Shown: positions 23,630 through 32,014, counted from the first letter of the stretch. The stretch: DNA of 33,660 nucleotides from an uncultured Solobacterium sp. (GCA_938039295.1 CALHUY010000081.1:1-33660), one strand, 5' to 3'. Translations and numbers: made by a program. The notes: generated by a model from the letters alone, not told the origin.

Positions 23630-25371
23630 GCCATCACCTCCTGAGGTTTTTCTTCTGGAAATTGAGAGTAATAGATTTCCTGATAAACCTTACAATTTTC
23701 CATCAGTTCATCATGCGTTCCTTTTCCAACTAGATTGCCATCATCTAATACTAATATCTGATTCGCTGCACGCACTGTCGAAGCACGCTGTGAAACGATG
23801 AAAACTGTCATTTGGTTTCCTAAATTTTGAATTGCACGTCGCAACTTTAAATCTGTCGCAAAGTCCAAAGCACTTGCGGAATCATCCATGATTAATATTT
23901 CAGGATTCCTTAATAATGCACGTGCAATTGTAAGACGTTGTTTCTGCCCACCAGATAAGTTACGACCATTTTGTTCAATCATCGCATCTAATCCATTCTT
24001 ACTTCTCACTACATCTGATGCCTGTGCGATTTCTAATGCATGCCAGATTTCCTCATCTGTCGCATCTTCTTTCCCCAACTGCATATTCTCTCGAATTGTT
24101 CCTTCAAATAGAACTGCCTTCTGAGGAATCATTCCAACTTTTGCCACAAGTTCGCCCTGTGGATAGTCTTTTACATTTACACCATTCACGCATACTTTTC
24201 CACTTTGTACATCATAGAAACGTGGTATCAGTTGTACAACTGTTGATTTACCACAGCCAGTTCCACCAATAATACCAACCGTCTCACCGCGATTTACCTC
24301 AAAACTAATATTCGATATTGCATCTGCACCTGCATGTGGATAAGAAAAGGATACTTGATCAAAAACAACCGCTGGAGCACTATCATCTTCTTTTACAGGT
24401 TCTATCTGATAGACCATCTGACGCTTTACCACAAGCACTGCTTCAATACGTTCAAGACATGCAAGCGATTTATTTATTGTGATGATAAGAGATGATAGTT
24501 TAATGAGTTCTACAATAATCAGTGCCATTAAGTTGTATAACGCAACAATATCGGCTTGTGCAATGACGCCACCATCAACACGGATTGCACCCACATAAAT
24601 TAATGTAATAATAGCCACATTAATCAAAATGTATGTGAGTGGATTCATTAATGCGGATAAGCGACCTACATGTTCGTTATACTTTGTTAAGATATCATTC
24701 TCTTGATTAAATTGTTGAATCTCCGCATCTTCCTTGCGGAATGCACGAATAACTCTGACACCCAATAAGTTTTCACGTAATGTTCCTAATAATTTATCTA
24801 ATGCACCCTGTACTTTTGTATAAAGTGGAATACTAATCCACATGATGGTAAATACAACGACTGCAAGAACTGGTATCGTGACCACGAAGATAAGTGCTGA
24901 TTTTGCGTCGATAGTAAATGCGACAACCATTGCCCCAAATACAATGAATGGACTTCTCAGTAATAGACGTAAAGCAAGATTTAATCCCGTTTGTACCTGT
25001 AATACATCACTTGTCATACGTGTGATTAATGTATCCGTTCCAAGTTGGTCTAGTTCTGCATACGTTAAATCTTGAATGTTATCGAATAATTCTTGTCTTA
25101 AATCTGTTGCATACCCAGTGCTTGCCTTAGCCGCAAACCATTGTGCAGTAAAGGAGAATATCATCCCTAATACCGCAAGCAACAACAAAAGTCCAAACAT
25201 CTTCAAGACAAAACCCATATCATTCTGCCCAATTCCATTTTTGATGATTTGAGCAATCACTAATGGAACTGTTAAATCCATTAACGCCTCTAATAATTTA
25301 AATAAGGGCGCAAGAATACTTTCTTTATGATATTTCTTTAAATGCTTCAAACTCATCTTTTGTTTTTTCAT
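23626..25371 (-). CDS. ABC exporter half-transporter, degenerate Walker B subunit
   Basis: 581 aa: an exporter membrane domain (~15-310) plus an ATPase domain. Walker A is GGTGCGKST and the signature is a canonical LSGGQKQR. Walker B reads ILIMDDSASALD, where the catalytic Glu is Asp, and the H-loop His is replaced by Gln (IVSQRAS). This is the TM287-like degenerate half; with its partner it makes one active and one inactive ATP site. The ATG at 25371 follows AAAGGAGAT, which partly lies in the T-tract of an upstream hairpin. It appears to be downstream in the nusG transcription unit. Confidence 0.93.
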   Translation of the reverse strand: MKKQKMSLKHLKKYHKESILAPLFKLLEALMDLTVPLVIAQIIKNGIGQNDMGFVLKMFGLLLLLAVLGMIFSFTAQWFAAKASTGYATDLRQELFDNIQDLTYAELDQLGTDTLITRMTSDVLQVQTGLNLALRLLLRSPFIVFGAMVVAFTIDAKSALIFVVTIPVLAVVVFTIMWISIPLYTKVQGALDKLLGTLRENLLGVRVIRAFRKEDAEIQQFNQENDILTKYNEHVGRLSALMNPLTYILINVAIITLIYVGAIRVDGGVIAQADIVALYNLMALIIVELIKLSSLIITINKSLACLERIEAVLVVKRQMVYQIEPVKEDDSAPAVVFDQVSFSYPHAGADAISNISFEVNRGETVGIIGGTGCGKSTVVQLIPRFYDVQSGKVCVNGVNVKDYPQGELVAKVGMIPQKAVLFEGTIRENMQLGKEDATDEEIWHALEIAQASDVVRSKNGLDAMIEQNGRNLSGGQKQRLTIARALLRNPEILIMDDSASALDFATDLKLRRAIQNLGNQMTVFIVSQRASTVRAANQILVLDDGNLVGKGTHDELMENCKVYQEIYYSQFPEEKPQEVMA

Positions 25372-25382
25372 GGCATATCTCC

Positions 25383-25413
25383 TAAAAGGAAAGAGTGTAG
25401 TTTCCTACACCCT
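25383..25413 (-). terminator. leaky terminator between the membrane protein and ABC exporter genes
   Basis: Minus strand: AGGGTGTAG, loop GAAA, CTACACTCT (one G-U), then TTCCTTTT. It directly follows the stop codon at 25414, and the tract merges with the exporter ribosome site. The interrupted T-run suggests partial termination that sets exporter expression below nusG. Confidence 0.72.
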
Positions 25414-25851
25414 CTATTTTGCACCTTTGTATTCAGCTTGCCCCATACCGATTACGATATTTCCGATTGGGTTAGCGAAAATTAATAATGTTGTAATACC
25501 ACCACTGATGTTGAATGCTTTTGCTTGCTTTCCAGATCGCTTGATATGAATTGCGATTGATATAATCATCATCACAAGACCAAGCCATCCAATAATCTGT
25601 ATACCTGTATTAGCAGCAGCCAAGAATAATGCTAGACCACCGAGTGCACATACAAACCAGATAATTCCAGCATACTTAGATTTCCAAACTAGTTTGAACA
25701 TCACAAGTTCACGTAATACTGGAACAAATGCAAGAAGCTTATTTTCAGGTGTCTTACGTAATACTTTTAAATATCCGAAGGTCTGTAGGACATACCAAAT
25801 TACCGCGAAAATCGCATAACTTGTTAGGATTTTTGTTAATTCTACTGTCAT
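25414..25851 (-). CDS. small integral membrane protein, unknown function
   Basis: 145 aa with four hydrophobic segments (~8-27, ~58-80, ~82-103, ~113-133). A conserved-looking cytosolic loop FGYLKVLRKTPENKLLAFVP lies between the first two. It resembles small signal-peptidase-I-associated or DUF5684-like membrane proteins of Bacillota in that loop, but I cannot name the family firmly. Its TAGGAGG ribosome site includes the nusG stop codon, and only 9 bases separate the genes, so it is cotranscribed with nusG. Its place before the exporter pair suggests it belongs with the exporter. Confidence 0.72.
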   Translation of the reverse strand: MTVELTKILTSYAIFAVIWYVLQTFGYLKVLRKTPENKLLAFVPVLRELVMFKLVWKSKYAGIIWFVCALGGLALFLAAANTGIQIIGWLGLVMMIISIAIHIKRSGKQAKAFNISGGITTLLIFANPIGNIVIGMGQAEYKGAK

Positions 25852-25860
25852 GTCAACCTC

Positions 25861-26451
25861 CTAGAACAATTCTACTTTTTCTAAATCACCATAGTTGATA
25901 TCAGTTGGTGTTTCACGACCGAACAACATAATTAATACATTAGCCGTCTGTGTCTGATCATTCAATGACGCAACTCTTCCTTCCATTCCACTGAATGGAC
26001 CAGCAAGAATTTTCACTGTATCACCAATCTCGAAATTAATTGAAATCTTCTTATCACTTTGACCAATACGGCGTAAGATAGCTTCCATTTCATCTGGTGC
26101 AACTGGGAATGGCTTTGCACCACCACCAGAGGAACCGATAAATCCTGTAACACCTGGAGTATTACGTACAACGTACCAAGCTTCATCTGTCATCTTCATT
26201 TCAACGAAGAGGTAACCTGGGAATACGTTTGTCTTAACATCCTTTGGTTTTCCATCCTTGCCAATAACAGTCTCTGTTTCTTCTGCGACTACAATACGGA
26301 ATAAGGAATCCTGAATGCCCATTGTTTCAACACGCTTCTCAAGATTTTCCTTAACTCTGTTTTCATGACCAGCGTATGTATTTACAACATACCATCTAGT
26401 TTCATGTTCATCATCAATTGCAGAAATTACTGCCTTCTCATTTGTTGTCAT
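25861..26451 (-). CDS. nusG: transcription termination/antitermination protein NusG
   Basis: 196 aa. The NGN domain (~18-125) has RWYVVNTYAGHENRVKENLE and FPGYLFVEMKM. The KOW domain (~140-190) has IGDTVKILAGPFSGMEGRV. It binds the RNA polymerase clamp and affects pausing and termination. The N-terminus is about 15 residues longer than the shortest homologues. The ATG at 26451 has GGAG inside the last codons of secE, 11 bases upstream. It is in the conserved rpmG-secE-nusG order, but the next genes are a membrane protein and an exporter, not rplK. Confidence 0.97.
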   Translation of the reverse strand: MTTNEKAVISAIDDEHETRWYVVNTYAGHENRVKENLEKRVETMGIQDSLFRIVVAEETETVIGKDGKPKDVKTNVFPGYLFVEMKMTDEAWYVVRNTPGVTGFIGSSGGGAKPFPVAPDEMEAILRRIGQSDKKISINFEIGDTVKILAGPFSGMEGRVASLNDQTQTANVLIMLFGRETPTDINYGDLEKVELF

Positions 26452-26457
26452 ATATTG

Positions 26458-26754
26458 TTACGCTCCAATCCCGAAAACTTTCATTAGATATGCAACACCT
26501 AAATCACACAACACAAAGAATAGTGCAAAGAATATTGTGAATGCTAATACTTCAGCAGTATTTTGTAGTGTTCCTTCTTCGCTACCTTGGTTAGTCCAAT
26601 GTGGCCAACGAACACGCTTTGCTTCTTTTGTAATACCGCTGATTGTAAACCAATGGTCTTTTGCTGGTTTATTCTTCTTGGCTAATTTCTTAGCTTCCTT
26701 AGCCTGCTGCTTTTCAGACTTCGCAGCTTTCTTATCTTTCATCTCTTCAGACAT
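26458..26754 (-). CDS. secE: preprotein translocase subunit SecE
   Basis: 98 aa, single-span SecE. It has a Lys-rich cytosolic N-terminus (~6-32), then the amphipathic segment with ITKEAKRVRWPHW, the SecE signature, and one membrane helix (~68-90). It stabilises SecY in the translocon. It is longer than the ~60-aa Bacillus form because of the charged N-terminal extension. The ATG at 26754 follows AAGGCG, 15 bases after the rpmG stop. Confidence 0.94.
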   Translation of the reverse strand: MSEEMKDKKAAKSEKQQAKEAKKLAKKNKPAKDHWFTISGITKEAKRVRWPHWTNQGSEEGTLQNTAEVLAFTIFFALFFVLCDLGVAYLMKVFGIGA

Positions 26755-26769
26755 CGCCTTGCCTACTTT

Positions 26770-26925
26770 CTATTTTGTTTCTTTATGGAGCGTCATCTTG
26801 CCACATTTTGGGCAGAACTTTTTGAGCTCCAATCTCTTTGTGCTGTTTTTCGAACCATTTGTTGTATAGTTGCGTGCAAGACATTCTTCACACGCAAGAA
26901 TAATTTTTCTTGCCTCTTTTGCCAT
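26770..26925 (-). CDS. rpmG: 50S ribosomal protein L33, zinc-ribbon form
   Basis: 51 aa. MAKEARKIILACEECLARNY followed by the FCPKCGK segment gives two CxxC pairs, so this is the zinc-binding (C+) form. The start at 26925 follows GAAGGAG; a longer frame to 27039 would run through the promoter. It is first in rpmG-secE-nusG. A zinc-dependent L33 beside a zinc import operon is suggestive, but rpmG-secE is the ordinary neighbourhood. Confidence 0.95.
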   Translation of the reverse strand: MAKEARKIILACEECLARNYTTNGSKNSTKRLELKKFCPKCGKMTLHKETK

Positions 26926-26953
26926 TACGAAAAACTCCTTCAAAGTCTTGATT

Positions 26954-26982
26954 ACAATAGCACATAATTCGCAAACTCGCAA
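26954..26982 (-). promoter_or_regulatory. promoter of rpmG-secE-nusG
   Basis: Minus strand: TTGCGA (26982-26977), 17 bp, TATTGT (26959-26954), with TGC before the -10 giving an extended -10. It lies 28 bases upstream of the rpmG ATG and well after the terminator at 27088-27114. Confidence 0.65.
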
Positions 26983-27087
26983 CGAGCCAACCGCCTGTTT
27001 CATATGAAAATCACAAATTGGTTTTATTTTGGAATACAACAGTATTCAACAAAGTTACTCTTTTTGTATACTACATTCTCCTAAACT

Positions 27088-27114
27088 AGAAAAAGGTGGG
27101 TTTTAATCCACCTT
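27088..27114 (-). terminator. terminator of the zinc transport operon
   Basis: Minus strand: AAGGTGG, 8-base loop, CCACCTT, then TTTCTAG. The 5' arm is formed by the last codons of the preceding gene and its stop codon is in the loop. Confidence 0.83.
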
Positions 27115-27561
27115 CATTTCTGCGTTCTTTAATAATAAGGAAACAATATTTCCATCCTTTTGATAACTAAACGTTCCTACAACTGTAATCTCTGTCCCTA
27201 AATCCGGATAATCCTCTGGATATTTATGATTTCCCTCCCATTGGAATTGAATGCCTTGTTGGCAACATCCCAACGCATCTTTGATAATACAGCCATACAT
27301 TGTATTACCATCTTTATCTTTGCCTAGCGCAAAGACTCCGGAAATCTTAAATGTCTTATCCACATATTCTTCTGGATTTGTCATCATTGCATATACTTGC
27401 GAATATACAACGTTTCCACTTAGTACAGACAAGTCATAATCCACTTCTGTCTCTTTACTTTGTTCTGGCGTTACTGCATTTGGTTGATGAGTGTATAGAA
27501 AGGCTAATGTAATCATTCCAACGCTTAGAAAGATTAAGACAAACTTCTTAATATATTTCAT
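27103..27561 (-). CDS. small exported/anchored protein of the zinc operon
   Basis: 152 aa. A basic start and a hydrophobic helix (~7-23) act as signal or anchor; there is no lipobox. The outer domain (~45-152) looks like an OB-type beta barrel (FKISGVFALG, then ITVVGTFSYQKDG). It carries the cysteine cluster C91, C99, C100 in YGCIIKDALGCCQQG. It starts 6 bases after znuB without a good ribosome site, so translation is probably coupled. The place in a zinc import operon suggests metal handling at the surface, with Cys residues as possible ligands. This is inference; the family is not named with confidence. Confidence 0.73.
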   Translation of the reverse strand: MKYIKKFVLIFLSVGMITLAFLYTHQPNAVTPEQSKETEVDYDLSVLSGNVVYSQVYAMMTNPEEYVDKTFKISGVFALGKDKDGNTMYGCIIKDALGCCQQGIQFQWEGNHKYPEDYPDLGTEITVVGTFSYQKDGNIVSLLLKNAEMKVD

Positions 27562-27567
27562 TACTAC

Positions 27568-28404
27568 TTACGCTTTCATTGCACGAATCAACCAACAGAT
27601 AATAAACGCAATAATATCTACTGTAACAATCGTAGCACCTACAGGTGTACTGCAAAGAATTGCCATAAGCATACCTGTAATCGTACAGATCTCCGATAGT
27701 ACTGCAGCACCAATCAATACAGCTTTAAAACTCTTAAACAACTGCATGACTGATAATGCAGGGAAGATGACTAATGCAGAAATCAATAATGAACCTACAA
27801 GATTCATTGCTAGAACAACGATAACTGCAATAATAACTGCCAAGATTAGATTAATCTGATTTGCCTTTAGACCAATTGCCTTGGAGAAGTTTTCATCAAA
27901 GGTTACCGCAAAAATCTTTGGATATAACATCACAAATATAATCAAAACAATGATAGATGCGATTACACATAACCAAACCTCTGCTTTGGAAAGTGTCAAA
28001 ATCGATGTAGAGCCAAAGAGTGTACTACATACATCACCACTGATATTTGCACTTGGTGGAAATAAATTCATTAATAGATACCCAAGTGCGAGTGCACCAG
28101 TGGAAATCATACCAACGATTGCATCACCCTGGACTCTTTTATTTTGGCCTGATTTTAGAATCAGGATAGCCGCTACTGTTGTAATCGGGAAGACAAGATA
28201 CATCTTTTGTTGAATCATCCCAAGTACAAGAGCAATCGCCATCGCACCAAAGGCAACGTGTGATAATCCATCACCGATATAGGAGTATCTCTTTAATACA
28301 AGGATAACACCTACAAGTGCAGAACATAGTGAGATTAACATCGCCGCAACGATGGCATATCTTACAAAGGGATATTCAAGATAGCGTAGTAATTCAGCTA
28401 GCAT
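27568..28404 (-). CDS. znuB: zinc ABC transporter permease
   Basis: 278 aa ABC-3 family permease with about 8-9 hydrophobic helices. It shares LLISALVIFPALSVMQLFKSFK and the early GLSHVAFGAMAIALVLG with ZnuB/AdcB/MntB proteins. It forms the membrane channel for a metal delivered by the ZnuA-like protein. It overlaps znuC by 7 bases, with GGTGGAAG as ribosome site, so the two are translationally coupled. Confidence 0.92.
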   Translation of the reverse strand: MLAELLRYLEYPFVRYAIVAAMLISLCSALVGVILVLKRYSYIGDGLSHVAFGAMAIALVLGMIQQKMYLVFPITTVAAILILKSGQNKRVQGDAIVGMISTGALALGYLLMNLFPPSANISGDVCSTLFGSTSILTLSKAEVWLCVIASIIVLIIFVMLYPKIFAVTFDENFSKAIGLKANQINLILAVIIAVIVVLAMNLVGSLLISALVIFPALSVMQLFKSFKAVLIGAAVLSEICTITGMLMAILCSTPVGATIVTVDIIAFIICWLIRAMKA

Positions 28405-29081
28405 TCTTCCACCACCTTTCGATATTCATCTGTGGATATTTCTTTAACTTTACCATCCATGAAGCGAACAATACGATTTGCATACTGCACCACTGCAGGT
28501 ACATCGTGCGTAATCATCACAATTGTCATGCCTTCTTTATTTAACTTCGAAATTAAGTCATACATATACTGCATTGCATCTGGATCAAGCCCCGCTGCAG
28601 GTTCATCTAATAGAATCATCTTATCAGCAGCGCACAATGCTCTAGCTAGTAACGTACGCTGTTGTTGTCCACCGGATAAATCACGGTAACAATGCTTTGC
28701 GAGTTTATCAACACCAGTTTTAGCCATATACTCTTTCGCAAGTTCTTTTTCTTTCTTGTTATAGAACCAACGATGTCCTAAGTGACCTACAAAACCGGAT
28801 AAAACAACCTCTTCAACTGAAGATGGAAAATCTTTTTGTACCTGTGTCTGTTGAGCAAGGTATCCAATTTCTCTTGCGTTGAAGGACTCATCATGTTCAA
28901 TCGTTCCTTCAATTGGACTGATTAAGCCTAAGATGGTTTTCATGAATGTGGATTTACCAGATCCATTCTCACCGATTACACATAAATAATCTCCACTGTT
29001 GATTTCCAAGTTAAAAGGTCCCGCAACTTTCATGCGTTCATGTCCAACGGATAGATTTTTACATGTAATCAAATGTGTCAT
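28398..29081 (-). CDS. znuC: zinc ABC transporter ATP-binding protein
   Basis: 227 aa single ABC ATPase. Walker A is G37-ENGSGKST, signature LSGGQQQR is at 135-142, Walker B is MILLDEPAAGLD with catalytic Glu160, and the H-loop is MITHD. It energises the ZnuB channel. The ATG follows GGAGGTTAAG and the gene starts 1 base after the znuA stop. Confidence 0.93.
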   Translation of the reverse strand: MTHLITCKNLSVGHERMKVAGPFNLEINSGDYLCVIGENGSGKSTFMKTILGLISPIEGTIEHDESFNAREIGYLAQQTQVQKDFPSSVEEVVLSGFVGHLGHRWFYNKKEKELAKEYMAKTGVDKLAKHCYRDLSGGQQQRTLLARALCAADKMILLDEPAAGLDPDAMQYMYDLISKLNKEGMTIVMITHDVPAVVQYANRIVRFMDGKVKEISTDEYRKVVEEC

Positions 29082-29082
29082 C

Positions 29083-30114
29083 TTACTTAACCTCCGTGTT
29101 AAAGCTTTGTGCTAGTACCTTTAAATTCTCTTCCATTGCACCATAGTATGTTAAGCCCTTATCGATATCTGATTGGCTAACGGACTGTAGTGAATTTAAT
29201 GTTAGAATTTCTTGATTCTTTTCTGCTGTATTTTCAATAACTGCTTTTGCTAGTTTATGATCTGAGCTTTCAATTGTCATAATATGGTTGATACCAAACT
29301 CATCTGCGTACTTGGCAAGAGTGACAATTGTATTAAAGCTTGCATTTGTCTCTGTTGAGCAACCATTGAATGCAGCGTATGTTGTAATACCATAATCTTT
29401 TGCTAAATAGTGGAATGGCATACGGTCTGCAAAGATCCAAGTTTTATCTTTTACAGTATTCGCTGTAGATTCATAGGACTTATCTAAAGCAGCTAACTTT
29501 GCGATATACGCTTCCGCATTTGCCTGATACTTCTTCGCATTTGTTGGATCCAATTCTACTAATTCATCCGCAATTGCTTTTACAATTTTTTGAGCACGCT
29601 TGAGTGATAACCACACATGTTCATCATATTCAATTTCATCATGATGGTCATGGTCGTGATCATGGTCCTTTTCATCATGATCGTGGTCCTTTTCATCATG
29701 ATCATGATCGTGATCATGGTCGTGATCTTCTAAACCTTCCTCTTCTTCGTCGATGTCATCACCAAGTGTCTGCATCATGTTAACAACCTTCATATCTTTG
29801 TTGGTCTTTTCTTCTAACGCATCATCCACCCATTCATCAGACTCACCACCAACGTATACAAATAGATTAGCATCAGAGATGTTTGCGATATCACCCGCAG
29901 TTGGTTGATAACTATGCAAGTCTCCACCGTTCTTCATCAATAATTGTAGGTCCACATTTGTATTGTCTTTTCCGATAATCTCACGGATCCAATCATATTG
30001 TGGAAATGTTGTAGCTACAATTTTTAATTTTGTAGGGTTCTGTTGTTGTTTTGGAGCACAACCTGCAAGCATGAATGCCGCAAGTACTCCCGTCATTAGT
30101 TTTTTGAGTTTCAT
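29083..30114 (-). CDS. znuA: zinc-binding lipoprotein, ABC transporter solute receptor
   Basis: 343 aa cluster A-I metal receptor. Signal peptide with lipobox LAGC, lipidated Cys19. Probable metal ligands are H67 (GGDLHSYQPT), H166 (DEHVWLS), H235 (MPFHYLAKDYG) and the acidic residues near E282. Residues 131-158 are an Asp-His-rich loop, the hallmark of zinc receptors (ZnuA/AdcA) rather than manganese ones. The ATG at 30114 follows AAAGGAG. First gene of znuA-znuC-znuB-27103. A zinc-responsive repressor would be expected; no clear Zur or AdcR box was found. Confidence 0.94.
   Translation of the reverse strand: MKLKKLMTGVLAAFMLAGCAPKQQQNPTKLKIVATTFPQYDWIREIIGKDNTNVDLQLLMKNGGDLHSYQPTAGDIANISDANLFVYVGGESDEWVDDALEEKTNKDMKVVNMMQTLGDDIDEEEEGLEDHDHDHDHDHDEKDHDHDEKDHDHDHDHHDEIEYDEHVWLSLKRAQKIVKAIADELVELDPTNAKKYQANAEAYIAKLAALDKSYESTANTVKDKTWIFADRMPFHYLAKDYGITTYAAFNGCSTETNASFNTIVTLAKYADEFGINHIMTIESSDHKLAKAVIENTAEKNQEILTLNSLQSVSQSDIDKGLTYYGAMEENLKVLAQSFNTEVK
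29641..29730 (-). repeat. short tandem repeats encoding the His-rich loop of ZnuA
   Basis: GAT/CAT (Asp-His) codons alternate throughout. A 21-base unit is present twice, encoding Glu-Lys-Asp-His-Asp-His-Asp. The number of units is likely to vary between strains by slippage without changing the frame. Confidence 0.75.
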
Positions 30115-30152
30115 AGTATTCTCCTTTTCAAACTATACTGAAGCAGTTTGTT

Positions 30153-30182
30153 TTTATAACCGACACTTGAGCGAATATTCAA
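30153..30182 (-). promoter_or_regulatory. candidate promoter of the zinc operon
   Basis: Minus strand: TTGAAT (30182-30177), 18 bp, TATAAA (30158-30153). GAATATTC, a perfect 8-bp palindrome, overlaps the -35 and could be an operator. Confidence 0.5.
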
Positions 30183-30189
30183 ATCTTCT

Positions 30190-30238
30190 ATAAAATGACA
30201 AAATGCATGCCATCGATAATCATCGCTGACATGCATTT
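30190..30238 (-). terminator. terminator of the cysS-mrnC-rlmB-sigma operon
   Basis: Minus strand: AAATGCATGTCA pairs with TGGCATGCATTT (30238-30227 with 30212-30201), with an inner CGAT/ATCG stem and GATT loop, then TGTCATTTT. A long, nearly continuous stem with an interrupted T-run. Confidence 0.72.
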
Positions 30239-30290
30239 ACTATTTCTGTTTCAGTTTACTTTACTATCATACACTATCTGTCAAGTTTTA

Positions 30291-30899
30291 TCATTGATTA
30301 TGATATATGTAATCTTTAATCTTGGCTCGCACTCTCTGTAAACGACCATCATATGCCTTTACCGTACAGTTCTGATTGCGGGCTGCTTCTTCATAACAAT
30401 CCCCATCATACCAAGAGCGCATTACATCTACTTCTCGATGTGATAATGACATGACACCTTGTGTCATTTGTTTAAATGCATCGACATACTGATAATAATA
30501 CTCTGGGTTAAACATCTTATTTTGTTGTTCTACAACATCATAGAATGTTTCATCTTCATTCATCATCGCATCTAACGCCAGTACATCTGCACCTTCATTT
30601 CTTCCAATCGTTGAAAGTTGTCGTAGGACATTCCAAACTCTTCTCTTTGCGATGATACACAAGAAGGTCTTAAAACTAGCTTGATTATCCTCCCGATAAC
30701 AATGTATCGCTACAAGTAAACCAAGACGTGCTTCTTGTAATAAATCATCTTTATAGTTTTTCACCGGTGGATATACCTGTATTGTTTGATTCACCAGCGA
30801 TGTAAGTAAACCTTCATACTGTGCAAATAAGCGATATTGCGCATGGGCATCACCCATTCTACACATATATAGCAGTTCACTTGGATTGTCCTTTTCCAT
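30291..30899 (-). CDS. sigma-70 family RNA polymerase sigma factor, at the sigH position
   Basis: 202 aa. Region 2 is at ~51-95 (DDLLQEARLGLLVAIHCY, then KTFLCIIAKRRVWNVLRQLS), the core-binding and -10 recognition part. A region-4-like helix-turn-helix is at ~152-195 (LSHREVDVMRSWYDGDCYEEAA). It sits downstream of rlmB where Bacillus has sigH, but the sequence is quite diverged from SigH, and the intervening rae1/yacP gene is absent. It could be a SigH descendant or an ECF/ComX-like factor; the target promoters are unknown. The ATG follows GGGGGAG. Confidence 0.8.
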   Translation of the reverse strand: MEKDNPSELLYMCRMGDAHAQYRLFAQYEGLLTSLVNQTIQVYPPVKNYKDDLLQEARLGLLVAIHCYREDNQASFKTFLCIIAKRRVWNVLRQLSTIGRNEGADVLALDAMMNEDETFYDVVEQQNKMFNPEYYYQYVDAFKQMTQGVMSLSHREVDVMRSWYDGDCYEEAARNQNCTVKAYDGRLQRVRAKIKDYIYHNQ

Positions 30900-30911
30900 A
30901 CAACACTCCCC

Positions 30912-31628
30912 CTATAGTGGGAAACGCATGTTGTAAATCGAATACATTAGAATACCAGCAGATACTGCCGCATTCAACGATTCAATCTTTCCTCTCATTG
31001 GTAGTGATACCACAAAGTCACACTTTTCACGTAGGAGCCTTGAGATACCCTTACCTTCATTTCCAATAATCAATACAGTATTGAAATCATACTTCACAGA
31101 ACGATAATCCTGTCCATCCATATCTGTTCCAACAGCCCACCAACCTTTTTTCTGTAGGTCTTCTAACGTTCTGGAAAGATTAGTAACAGAAGCACATTTC
31201 ACCGTATCAATTGCACCAGCACTAACCTTCGCAACGGTAGGCGTTAAGCCAACTGCATTGGTCTTCTTAAAGATGACACCGGTAGCACCAATCGCATCAG
31301 CTGTACGTAATATCGCTCCCAAGTTATGTGGATCTTCTAATTCATCAAGCATAATGATAAGACCCTTACCATCCTCAGAAACACTCTGTACAATTTCATC
31401 TACACTATATAGACGGTATGGATCAATTTCAGCCACAACACCTTGATGACGGTCTGTCTTTGTCATCTGTGTTAATGTCTTCTTATCCACTCTTTTGAGT
31501 TGTACTCGTTGTTTACGAGCCAACTGTTCTACATCTCTATCGTCTACTGACATGTAAATTTGTTTGATCTTGGAGTTATCCATCAACATCTGTTTTACAA
31601 CATTTTTCCCGTACACAAATTGTGCCAT
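30912..31628 (-). CDS. rlmB: 23S rRNA (guanosine-2'-O-)-methyltransferase, TrmH/SpoU family
   Basis: 238 aa. The N-terminal L30e-like RNA-binding domain (~1-75) begins MAQFVYGKNVVKQML. The C-terminal SPOUT knot domain has LDELEDPHNLGAILRTADAI, IIGNEGKGIS and SLPMRGKIESLNAAVSAGI, the three family motifs. Homologues methylate G2251 (E. coli numbering) of 23S rRNA. I start at 31628, behind GGAGG; the longer frame to 31664 overlaps mrnC. It lies 11 bases after mrnC. Confidence 0.93.
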   Translation of the reverse strand: MAQFVYGKNVVKQMLMDNSKIKQIYMSVDDRDVEQLARKQRVQLKRVDKKTLTQMTKTDRHQGVVAEIDPYRLYSVDEIVQSVSEDGKGLIIMLDELEDPHNLGAILRTADAIGATGVIFKKTNAVGLTPTVAKVSAGAIDTVKCASVTNLSRTLEDLQKKGWWAVGTDMDGQDYRSVKYDFNTVLIIGNEGKGISRLLREKCDFVVSLPMRGKIESLNAAVSAGILMYSIYNMRFPL

Positions 31629-31639
31629 AGAAGTCCTCC

Positions 31640-32014
31640 CTAAAGTGTCCGTACTTTGTCCCAAATTTGTCTAATACGATCTTGTTTATTTTCAAGATAT
31701 AAAGCACCTAAGATTGCCTCAAATCCTGTCGACATACGATATGTCACAACATCCGTATTATTTGGAACACTACCTGTATTTCCATTGCGTCCACGACGAT
31801 ACGTTGCTTCTTCCTCTTCAGTAAAGAAGTTTTCTTCATGAAGAAGCGAATAGAATCTTGCTTGCGATTTTGCGGAAACAAAGGAAATACTTAGCTTTTG
31901 GAGCATTTTTCCTTTGCCCTGCCCTTCTTGAACCAAGAAGTCACGAACCGCAAGAGACCAAACCGCATCCCCAAGAAATGCTAGTGTTCTACCATTGCAT
32001 TCTAATGGGTTCAT
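31640..32014 (-). CDS. mrnC: Mini-ribonuclease III
   Basis: 124 aa RNase III catalytic domain without a dsRNA-binding domain. The metal-binding signature is LAFLGDAVWSLAVRDFL, and the second catalytic region is TGFEAILGALYLENK. Mini-III matures 23S rRNA ends in Bacillota. The ATG overlaps the cysS stop (TAATG), so translation is coupled. Order cysS-mrnC-rlmB is the standard one. Confidence 0.94.
   Translation of the reverse strand: MNPLECNGRTLAFLGDAVWSLAVRDFLVQEGQGKGKMLQKLSISFVSAKSQARFYSLLHEENFFTEEEEATYRRGRNGNTGSVPNNTDVVTYRMSTGFEAILGALYLENKQDRIRQIWDKVRTL

Noticed and set aside
29641..29730. CRISPR-like or regulatory repeat array
   Set aside because: The repeats are in frame inside znuA and encode Asp-His units; there are no unique spacers.
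30201..30238. Inner CGATGATTATCG palindrome as a Zur box for the zinc operon
   Set aside because: It is the apex of a long hairpin located upstream of the candidate zinc promoter and differs from the Bacillus Zur consensus; terminator is the simpler reading.
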